Assembly (NCBI RefSeq): GCF_037975245.1
Contig: NC_092580.1
Location: forward strand, 4,316,501-4,380,500
Direction of reading: 5' to 3'
Source of the DNA: Apostichopus japonicus
Lineage: Eukaryota > Echinodermata > Holothuroidea > Aspidochirotida > Stichopodidae
DNA length: 64,000 bases
Of this stretch, positions 43,870 through 54,700 are shown piece by piece. Within the stretch, counting starts at the first letter, position 1. Each line of letters starts with the position of its first letter. The notes below the pieces were generated by a model. It ran no database searches and was not told the DNA's origin. It was given only the letters and a program-made list of their open reading frames with translations. Made by a program: the position numbers and the translations under genes.

Positions 43870-46005
43870 CGGCTTTCTACAAGGTTTACCAAACCCAAAC
43901 GTCTATTGTATGAAGTATGATGTATAACCAAACTAAGAGAAGACTACAGAACCATTTCAGGAATTTCTCTTAGTTTTTATTAATTTCATACAAATTTGTT
44001 CTTACCACATATACATTCGGTACTCGATCGTAACAGAGTCCTTTAAATCTGACAAACGTCATTGCCTTTAACGAGTCATGATGAGGCAATTAAAGCTGAT
44101 AATTGAGGCCTTATACCAGCAGTTTGTTACTTTAATTGTCAACCATTTTTTAAAGTGAAACTCATTCGCAATATGCTCATCTAACTACTCGGAGCAGCGA
44201 TCTACCATATACCGCATTTCAGCTCAAGTAAAAGAGGAGACGTTATTACATGCATCATCATCTAATACGCAACTAACTGTCTATGGAGTATCTCCAACTT
44301 TCATAGTAGAATTCTTGTTTAGGCTGGTTTCCTATTTCCAACAAGTTGAAATATCACACTTTGGACTAATTGATGCGATTCTCAGAATATTTGCATGTTT
44401 CACATTTTGTATAACATGTCATTGAGATCCCAAATATATTTTCCTACCGAGCCTGTTGCTTCTGCAAGGTGCAATTTCTATAAAGAGGCATAAAACACTA
44501 ACATGTAACCTATTTGTAATAGCCTACGGTATTTTTTAATTTTGTGTGTGTAAATTCTGTCGTAAATAATGAGTCCTTAATGGCATAACGAAGAATAACA
44601 TTATAATTTGAAGTTATTATGTTACTATTTCTCAGCCTTTATTATCCTTTTACGTTACTCATTAACAAATCGAAGGAATTTTTAAATATTCCGTTAAAGA
44701 CTTCACATTTAATAATATTTCATTGATAATATTCATGATATTTTAACAATATGCCAAATTTACTATTCCGAATCTTTTTTTTTTTTACTATGCCAAATCT
44801 ATATATGCAATAAATATACTTATTTTGTTAATCAAGTTAAGCGATTTTTATACATCATTGTTGCTTTGTATTACTTTTTATCACATTGTATTACATTATA
44901 TTGTATCATTTTACCACGTTTTAGAACATAGCCTATACTACTTGGCACTATATACGTATGTAAGCTATACGTATAACATTAACATAATATTCAACAACGC
45001 CTCTGAATTGATAGCAAGTGATGGTATGAAAATGTCATATCACAATAATGATATGAATTCCAAAGCAGTAGAAGAAAGAGTGAAAGAATTTGATTAAAGA
45101 GCTGCAGTAAATTAAATGAAAAAGAATTGTATCAAATAGATGAATCTTTCTAAGGTCTTTCTTCTCTTTAATCATTTCAATACAGGCGTGGATTTAGTGG
45201 TATACATCGTTTCCCCCCCCCCCCCCCCGGCCACACAATTTGTAATAAATTAAAAAAAAAAAAATGAGACAATGAAAACTTGAAGTAATAATTATCATTT
45301 ATAGCGTAATTCTCTTACATACATTGGCCTATGCGGCGCTTAGCGTCGTATTAGAACTGTCGTCCAGGCAGATTTTCTTATTATAAAAACTAACAATTTG
45401 AGTTAGTTTCGAGAAAAGTTTCATATATCCCATGTTCTTAAAAGCAACCGAATGCACAACAATGTTAACATGGAAAATTGTTACACAGAATACATCGCTT
45501 ATCATTACATCGTGGACGCGTTTAGGTGCCGTTATTTCAACTGCAATTCTTCATTACATTGCTGCAAATGTTGAAATTCCGCGCGTGTAATGCATCATTT
45601 GATTGAAAATCTTAATTTAACGAGATTCATTAAACGATCAATTGATCAGTTTGCTGCAAATTTTTGAAATGATGATATTCTGATGCAAGCTTAGGCCTTT
45701 ATACCTATTATAGTATTATAGTTTAGTCAAAAATATTAAAGGGATCAATTTATTATTTTGCTACATATTGTTGAAATGGCGCATTTCTGGGCATAATTCA
45801 TCATTTTGTCGCAAAATGTTGAATTGGCGAAATAAACATAAGTGATCAAGTAATTATTTTGCTGCACAAATTGTTAATTTCACAACATTTGATCACTATA
45901 ATCATTTGGTCATTTTGCAGCAGTTTCGAGTTTCTCACATATTAGGCTACATTCACGGTAATGCCGATCGTGCACAAACTTGGAAGGTTGTTGAGATCTG
46001 TAAGC
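43870..46005. other. Spacer after SLC26 copy 1, nothing recognised
   Basis: Very AT-rich with T-, C- and A-runs (44777, 45212, 45250); repeated tttgctgcaaattgttgaa-like phrases at 45640-45870 but no defined unit. Confidence 0.45.
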
Positions 46006-46010
46006 ACGAG

Positions 46011-46844
46011 CGTATGGAAAGCCGTTTTAACATTTATTAAAGAATTTCAGATATCTCGAAATAATTTCAGATATCTCAAATTAAATTACAGATATCTCCA
46101 ATTTATTTAAGATATCTACAAATAATTGCAGATATCTTAAAATCAATTTCAGATATCTCGAAATACCAGAGAATTTCAGATATCTGAAACTGAATTCGAG
46201 ATATCTGAAATTGAATTCGAGATATCTGAAATTGAATTCGAGATATCTGAAATTGAATTGCAGATATCTGCAATTCTATTTCAGATATCTGAAATAGAAT
46301 TTCAGATATCTCGAATTCAATTTCAGATATCTGAAATAGAATTGCAGATATCTGAAATAGAATTGCAGATATCTGAAATAGAAAGTTAATTCGAGATATC
46401 TGAAATTTTAATTCAGATATCTGAAATTCTAATTCAGATATCTGAAATTGAATTCGAGATATCTGAAATTCTAATTCGAGATATCTGAAATTGAATTCGA
46501 GATATCTGAAATTGAATTCGAGATATCTGAAATTGAATTCGAGATATCTGAAATTCTAATTCAGATATCTGAAATTGAATTCGAGATATCTGAAATTGAA
46601 TTCGAGATATCTGAAATTGAATTCGAGATATCTCGAATTCAGTTTCAGATATCTCGAATTCAATTTCAGATATCTGAAATTCTCTGGTATTTCGAGATAT
46701 CTGAAATTGATTTTAAGATATCTGTAATTATTTGTAGATATCTTAAATAAATTGGAGATATCTGTAGTTTAATTTGAGATATCTGAAATTATTTCGAGAT
46801 ATCTGAAATTCCTTATTAAATGTTAAAACGGCTTTCCATACGAG
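46011..46844. mobile_element. 834-bp inverted-repeat element built of AGATATCT palindromes
   Basis: Outer arms cgtatggaaagccgttttaa / ttaaaacggctttccatacg are perfect inverts and the arms continue pairing for about 170 bases each (both contain ataccagagaatttcagata or its complement). The core is roughly 40 copies of the palindrome agatatct spaced 20-22 bases by aattgaattcg-type linkers. No coding frame, no clear target duplication. Looks like a non-autonomous DNA transposon with an internal satellite. Confidence 0.88.
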
Positions 46845-46849
46845 CGAGG

Positions 46850-48020
46850 GTACCAACATAAACAGTGGTCAACGCGTAACGCTTTATGTGTGGCCTAACG
46901 TAGTGCGAACATTAACGCAATAGTCTATATTGAGTGGCACTATAATTGTGTAAATGCTTTGGCCAGAAGCCATCTGAACAACACTTCCGGGTTTGCAGTA
47001 GCAGTGGGCCCGCCACTGCTCGTTCGGATAGAGAATATACGCGGGCCACCGACAGCAATAATAGTTGGCAGAAGGCAGCAGTGATCCCGAAGGTCGTTGG
47101 TAATGAGTTCACTCGTTTATTGCATTTGTAGGCTATGTACTACTATAGGTTACTGTAGGCTCAGGCCTATTCTTAAGTTATACTGTAGCATATTGTGAGG
47201 TTAATGCAAGGTCAACCTTGGCAACAGGTTCATCGAAATGCCCCAGAATTAAACAGAAATGCAATGCACGCACATTTCATATTATGGACGATCGTTTGAA
47301 CCCTCTTTACCAGCTTGACAAAAAATGAGAGGAGCATCATTCTTCCTTCTGTGAATTGACATTTCAAATGATATTTAGTTTGGTTTTAGGCCTAGGCCTA
47401 TACCGTAACTTTGCATGTCCCCTAAATTCCCATAGTGTGCTTGCTATACAGATGTAGCTGTAGATTGATACAGTAGTTTTCATGTTCATAATTCAGATTG
47501 TAAACACCTTTTGGTTCAACTCCATTAATGGTCGCCACTTCTTTGTTGTTAAACGTATACAAACTAGGTGTTCAGTATGTGTGTACGAATTCTATTTCGT
47601 ATGAAATCACTAGAAATGACATATTTAGTGTGCAATCGTACGAACTAACACAATTACACAGATAAACATGCTTTCTAATTTGTCCACTGTGAGATAATAG
47701 GTTGTGTTCATATGAAACAGTAGAAAATGAACTGCACACACTGCACACCTAGTTCGCAATGGTACGTCTATTCACAGTGACACGGCGACCACTAATTGAT
47801 CCCACCTTTTCAATTGCAAGTTTAATGTACAAAGCTTTAACAGAAACAGCAACAATTGATACAGTGAAGCAGGAAATATCAATTCCATGTTTGGAGACAC
47901 TTTCATTGATTATCCACCATTTTTAGCAGATTTATACAGTTAATTTTGAACAATTCAAGATGTAGTTAGGGAACGTTTCTGTGCTTTGAGCAGTTTGACT
48001 GTCAACCTTTACAAGTATAA
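46850..48020. other. Spacer, nothing recognised
   Basis: No gene or repeat named; codes no frame above 70 codons. Confidence 0.4.
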
Positions 48021-48023
48021 CTC

Positions 48024-48906
48024 AGACCTGTCAACCTGTTTGACCCCAAAATAGGGAGAATTAAATTTTTCAGGGCCAAAAAACCGGGAGAATAAGGGAA
48101 AAATAGGGAGGTTGGTAATTTTCAACTGAAATTATATAAATACTCCTAAATAAATAGTCTACAGTACCGCTCATGTATAACTGGACATGTGTACGCGCAC
48201 AGGATTGTATAAAGATGTATAAACAAGTACAATCGCGTATAAAATCGTTGACAAACAAATTGCCGCGTAGACACCTCGTATAATCCCTGTAAGAGTTTAT
48301 ACGCAGGTTATGCTATTGTGCTCAATGAATAGGGATTTAAGTCGCCGAAAGAATTAGTGAGATGTTTGAAACAGCCGTTTCTTAAATCGTAGTTTAAGAA
48401 GTGATATTCACCTGGCATCGAAGAGGACGCAGGTAAAGTGTGTGCCAGCATAGAACTTAACTGTTTTTTGTCGTATACAAGTAGCCTACATGCAAACTGC
48501 ACACATTCGGTACGCCGCATATACAAACAAGTGACAACTTGTGTTTATTAAACTTGTGCACCATGGCATATGCACAGTGCACGCCGTACTACTGTACTGT
48601 ATTCAGGACTTGACCAAGGCCAACGTACAATAACGACATTGGGCGAAGTCTGAGAACTGACAAAGCAGCCTGATATTGGTTGAGAGTCCCGCACAGCACT
48701 GTGTCAGTCGTAACGTGTTTATAAACAGTCAATCTATTTTTAGATTACACTTATTACGCCATAGGACTAACTGTTGGCTATTTTCAGAAATTTCGCAAGT
48801 GATGAAACATTAAAAAACCGGGAGAATAGAATATGAAACCGCGAGGCCGAGAGATTCGGGTAAAAACCGGGAGTCTCCCGGTAAAACCGGGAGAGTTGAC
48901 AGGTCT
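48024..48906. mobile_element. hAT-like element with AGACCTGTCAAC termini
   Basis: Ends agacctgtcaac / gttgacaggtct inverted, flanked by tataactc and gataactc (7 of 8). 883 bases, sub-terminal gggagaat and ccgggag motifs at both sides, no transposase. Bases 48160-48205 are related, inverted, to 15258-15302. Confidence 0.85.
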
Positions 48907-49215
48907 GATAACTCTTTCTATTTCTGGTGGAATCTGGTCAAACCATCGATGAAATCACATAGCCTCAGGATAAAGCTAAACCACTGAAAAATCAGCAAGA
49001 TCGTAATCACCGCTATTCTTTAAAAGAACATAGTGCCCATACTGTTGTTAATCATAGAACTTCAGGTGCTTCCGACGTTGGCCACACAATAATATATCTT
49101 TATGGAAGAAAAGGTTTGAAGCTGGCTTCGCCTATATCCTAATGGGAGCCTAACCCAACCGCAGAAATTTTGAGCTGAAAGTTTACAGTAAATCTACCAG
49201 TCGTACTTCAAAGAT

Positions 49216-52200
49216 GGGCAATTCCGTAAAGTCGGACGTACATTTCGGACAGTTTGTTGATCCATATCTCAATGGCTATATATAGGAGATAACTTTTCAT
49301 TTGGGTTTTATGGAACATCTACCTTGTACTATTCTTGTATGGAGTTTCATTCCTTGTCCATCTAAATAAACTACAAAAATACTCAAAAAACCTCCCTGTG
49401 ACGGACGTACCCAGAGAAAGTGACTTTTTCAGATCGTAATTTTCTTTTGAAAATTTCTGTGAATTGGGATGGGATGCAATTTAAAACTACTATACATGTT
49501 ATGAAGAAGACTCTTAACTACACATATCAGTAAACAAGCAGTTGAAACCTTTATCACTTCCCTGCAATATATTCAAAAATTCCTCTGTGACGGACGTACA
49601 AATTTTTGTGACGGACGTACACGTGTGAAATTATATAGTAAATGTACGTCCGTCACAAACAAAAGTGCTACTTGGTATCCCTAAAATTTTAATTTGTGAC
49701 AGAGCTTCACCCAGAGTTTCCATTGTTGACAGATGTACACAATAATGCAGCTCATTAACTTGTGGCTAATGGAACAACTTAGGTAAAAGTAATAGTGAAA
49801 AGAAGGTTTACCCTCTCACAAAATTTCTATTCTATTGGAAATCTATATTTCCCTTTAAATTTTATGCAAATCATCAATGGTAAACTCATTTAAAATTGTG
49901 TGTGCATCATTTCAAACAATACAGATGTTAGACCCCTAGGGAGTTGAAGTTCTCTAGTGGGTCAGAGTAATGGGTCTCTATTAACATTAAGATGGTACAG
50001 TATGAGCACCAAACCATATTTCTTTCACTTTTCTTCACACCCTGTTTATTTACTTGACAATTTTTTTTTATTAAAATACATGTACTGCAAGCTTCTGTAT
50101 GGATGATATACTGTAACAGCACATTTCAGCAAACAAGAAATTCAGAACTTCAGATGTGTGATACATTGTGTTGTATTGCTTCAGGAGCTCTTAGGCTGTG
50201 TTCACATTGGATACCCTGTTCTTAGTCCTGTGTTGACAATTTAACCACAAATATGTTTCCAAAATCTCCTATAGTGTTCACACTTGAACTCATGCTCCAG
50301 CTCTGATTTCCCACTCTGAGTCAATGAAGAGGAAGTTACAATATTTGTATGGTGACTCTCACAAAAGTGCAAATGCACAAAGTGTATGGCAAATTTCTAA
50401 TAAAGATGAGTGTCACTAACTTCTGCATGCAATGTATATATAATGATTCAAGATAGAGGTGAAAGTGGGAGAAAGAAGTCAGTGTTATAACACTGTTATA
50501 ACAAGACTGAAGTGAAGTCAGTGTTATAACCAGGGTGTGCATACTACAAATAGCTATTCAGCAGTATTGCTGAATAGCTATGAGAGCATTTACTGGCAAT
50601 AGTTCTTAACATTCTCATGTCAACATACAGAGATACAGCAGCACACCCTTGGTTAGTATAGCAACTATGAAACATTTATAAAGGTAATACACACAAACAC
50701 TGTGAAGTTAAGGAAGAACCATCTGGTAACTATGTCCACCAACATAAAACTATGAGCAAATGTGGTTCAAAATTAACTTTTTTTCCACATAATGATACCT
50801 GAAACCCAACACAAACAGTAATGAACCTAAAGCAAATGTAGAACAAATTACATCAAAACAATAACATGCATACTACAGCACTTAACAAATACTAACAATT
50901 GCAATAACAGTTCTTGATGACTCTCAGACAATCTTCCTTCTAAAACTGATTTACAGTATTTACTCAAATCTAGTTGAACACAGTGTAATATGTATACAGT
51001 ATGTTGGATATCGAAAGGAAACCTCATGGTCAGAGGGAAGGATAAATGGCAGAACTGCAAGAAACAATGTTGTACACAAACAAATAGTTTGTAGCTAATA
51101 GTTCCATATATGTCCATGGTTAGTTTGCCTAATAGTGAGTGGAACAGGCATGGTGTTATGTAGTTTGTTTGCCTTGATCTTCGGTCACCTTGGTCCCCGA
51201 GTGTTCACACTCTGGAACTGATATCCCCCAGAACAGGGGACCAACATGTCACGGTCTGACCCTGAGAAGGATAGTATTTACACTAGGATGTTGATCTCGA
51301 GCAGGGGCCATATGATTTGGTCGGATCCCCTCTGTGTGTTTTCTAATGTGAACAAAAGGCTTTTAGATGAAATTTTAAATATCAATGTAGACAATAGCAT
51401 ACTGAACATGTGGTTCAATACCATGCCATTTCTTTGATATCTTGCCAAGTGCTAACCAATAACACAAATATACATGCTAGTTGACACTGAAGTATGCAAT
51501 GTTTGCATACCACTACATTTATGCTAATGAAGCAACCACAAAACTACCTAATATCTGTGTTAATGACTTAATGGGTTTGATTATTAAATTCAGAGGTAAT
51601 GTAGTGATAAACATGTTAAAATACATTGTTTATCTAAACAAAAATAATGTGACGGACGTACGCGTGACGGACGTACGTGACGGACGTACGAAAATACGTA
51701 CGTCTGTCACAGCATTTTCTGAAAAAATAAAATCCTAGGGATTAAATGCACATTATGTAGTTATTGAGTGTTCAAAATGTGCATTGAATTGTAGATGTCT
51801 TGAAATCTGGGTACTTCCTTCTGTATGAAATTTGAAAATATGTGATTTTTCTGTGACGGACGTACACATGACAATTTACATTTGTAAAAAAAGTTATTCT
51901 CAGAAAACTGAAAATCCCTGCAACTTTATCTGTTTGTCAACTGAATCTATATATTATATCACTTCAGCAAATCTAAGAATATTTATTCTACTGAAGATAC
52001 ACAGGCAAAAATAGGCATTTTGTTTTGGGGTGATTTTTATTAAGCAAATTTGAAATTTTTTCGGTTGACTAATACACACCTTATTCTGCCTGGAAACAAT
52101 GTGTTCTGTGAAAATTAGCTAAATATTATGAAACTTCAGAGTTTTAGCTTTCATCTGATACCCTACATGTAATGATTCAACGTTTTTTAAGTTTTGGTGA

Positions 52201-52228
52201 AAAGGTTTACTAGTTTACGGAACTGCCC
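49216..52228. mobile_element. About 3-kb element with repeated GTGACGGACGTAC boxes
   Basis: Terminal inverted repeats gggcaattccgtaaa / tttacggaactgccc, flanked by agat on both sides (possible 4-bp target duplication). Near each end lie clusters of gtgacggacgtac in both orientations (49397, 49592, 49608, 49643, 51648-51708, 51852), like transposase-binding sites. No transposase frame; a further element is nested at 50195-51358. Superfamily not identified. Confidence 0.75.
50195..51358. mobile_element. Nested TIR element (TGTTCACATT ends)
   Basis: Ends gctgtgttcacatt and aatgtgaacaaaag are inverted; flanks gctcttag and gcttttag agree at 7 of 8. No transposase frame. Sits between the two GTGACGGACGTAC clusters of the 3-kb element, so it inserted later. 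Confidence 0.65.
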
Positions 52229-52239
52229 AGATGCTAAAT

Positions 52240-54415
52240 GCAGGGCAATGCGGCCATTAGAGTTCTGTATCATATGTTTAGGGGATGAGAGTTCGAAAGA
52301 AATGATGAATAATTCTGTAGTTTATTGTTATCACATGCTTTGGAAACGGTGTTAATTGTACCATTCTCAGACTATATCAACATCAATGTTGGTTGACCAG
52401 TTTTACTATAAATGTAAAAACTGCCAAATCAGTTAGTGTCGAAATGGGCTTCTAACATTTTTATATCTTAACAACATCTTATCTCAGCCAACAATTAACC
52501 AATGAGACATCTCAATGTTCATTACATGATAAATTGATCTGGCGGATATTGTGAATAGACATGGCTGTGATAATACTTTAAATCTGGTCACAAAGTGTTA
52601 CTGATGACATACTTTATTACACACTATCCATGCCAGCTTCAAACCTATTGTGGTTTTCACACAAAAGAAATCAAATGATGACATAAGCAGTAAAAATAGT
52701 AAAAAATATCACTACTATCATACATGTAACTTCTTTTTTGTCCCCAATTATTCTTTTTAGAACTTTTCTTTAAATAAAACACAAAATGATAGTACTTGAA
52801 CTCAGGTCAGGGCAGGTCACTTTAGGTCAAGTGAGGTACAGTAACTTCAGGTCATTCAAATGAATTGTTGGACCCTTCTATCTGTTCTGAAGAATTCATG
52901 CACAGGACAGATTCAAGGAGAAATAATCCCTTGGGTTCTGCAGTGACCTCATGGTAGAGACTAATATTCTACACCGTATGTGAAATAACTAGTCAAAACT
53001 ATACCTTTCCCTGAATTTCCAGGAATTTTCTAATCCTTTTTTTCACACCTACTGTGTCGGCTGCCATTATGTAACGAGGGCGCTTCAAATATGACATCAG
53101 CGAGCCACATTGTAAGTTAAACATTTCCCCTCTCAGCACATATATGAATTGTACACTTTCTCTCGGAGATTGTTCGGAACTTGGTGCAACATTCCAAAGT
53201 GCCGAGCATTTGGTTGAGTAAACAGGAGAAGGGGTGGAAGGAGCAGGGAAGGGAAACAATATTATGTTATTCCTGAAGGGAAAAGGTTACCAGTTGAAAG
53301 ACAACCGGCACCAAAGCACCAGGCTTGCTCCTCTGTCACAGAACTGTTACTAGTGATGCCAGTACTAACATCATAGTAAAGTTCTGCCAGTGATGGCCAC
53401 AGATGCGATATACTGTATTTAGCAAGCTCCATGTCTCGTTGTCTCAGTTCCTCCACTATGTATTGAGGCTCGATTTGATAGCAATCAAGTCTAGATGCAT
53501 CCATGTTATCTTTTTTACCAAAATTCCTGAGCCCGGAAAGGTGTTTGGGAAGAAAAATTTGACTAGACATTGCTTCAGTTATTGTGCACAGCGCGTAGGA
53601 ATTGTTAGTTCAATGTGCCTAAGTGCGATACGTGGCTCGCTTATGTCACAAAACAAGCAGGAACTGTCTGAATTCAAACAAAATGGCGAATGCCATGGGT
53701 GACAATTAAATCAATTTTTATGGTTGAAAGAAATATTTTCACGTATTCATGTTGCTTCTGTTGAAAAGAGTGTACTGCTAAACGGTATTCTTTAAGCAGA
53801 AAAAGCTATGGTATATTTCTCCTTTGAGTTCCACAAAAATACATTCATGTCTCTACAAGGTCAACTATCAAAAGCCTGGAGAGCTCTTTCGTCCCCCCTT
53901 TACTTTTCGATAATATGCAGATTGAACACTGATGTTTCATGGTTGAATGGACTTAGAATAATACATATAATCTTTGTTGTCTACTTTGTAAAGTAGGCGA
54001 ATACTTGAGTTGTAGTTGGTTTATAAGGTAAATACAGAAGTACCGGTAAGGTTGCAAAATTGAGTTGCTGACATATCAAAGTCTTACAGAGGTAAAAGGA
54101 ATAGGCTGCAGTTTAGTTGCATGCAGGTTAATGTAAGTAAACCAGATTTTTCGTTCCTTTTGTAAAAGCAGAACAAATGTAGTCTGAGTGAACATTCACT
54201 ACAATTAAACAGTATTTGAAGTTGTAGAGTTCATCATTATATTGTACCTGATCTGTGAAACAAGTGTATATTTGGCAAGATCTGATATCTTGCAAAGATT
54301 TGTATTTACTCCTTGCTTCTTTTTCTTTAATGAGGTTTTCATGCAAAGTTCTCTTGCCTCTTCGTACCTCATCAAAATTTGCTATAATCTATCTCAGTCA
54401 GTACATCATTTCTCT
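52240..54415. other. Spacer upstream of SLC26 copy 2
   Basis: Contains a run of aggtca half-sites (52805-52855) and two minus-strand frames at 52999-53570 that look mildly protein-like but match nothing I know. The non-coding first exon and promoter of SLC26 copy 2 should lie here or farther left; not located. Confidence 0.4.
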
Positions 54416-54422
54416 CTTACAG

Positions 54423-54700
54423 AAGCATCGTGGAGACGATGAAAACTGTCCAAATTAATAGACCTGTATATAATGATCAAACGATCCAGACATTCGTGAA
54501 GCCGAACAATGATCTGAGGCTGAGATGGCAATACCGCATGAAGCACAAATGGTCACGTTACTGCAAGAAGTGGTCATGGACAGATCAACTGAGGAAGTGG
54601 TTCCCCATAGCAACCTGGCTGCTGCAATTTGACTATCGACGTCATTTCTTGACTGAAGTTTTAGCCGGAGTGACCATAGCATTTATTAACATACCACAGG
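54423..54700 (+). CDS. SLC26 copy 2, exon 1 (start codon, N-terminus, TM1)
   Basis: After tcttacag there are 16 untranslated bases, then ATG 54439: MKTVQINRPVYNDQTIQTF. An upstream in-frame GTG is not used as the start; the RPVYND alignment with copy 1 decides. Ends WFPIATWLLQFD ... INIPQ. Confidence 0.94.

Noticed and set aside
46011-46844. CRISPR-like array (regular short repeats)
   Set aside because: Spacers are not unique, the whole is an inverted repeat, and the genome is animal; it is a transposon-type structure.
54430-54438. Upstream in-frame GTG as start of SLC26 copy 2
   Set aside because: Nuclear gene with an ATG at 54439 whose RPVYND context aligns with the ATG start of copy 1.
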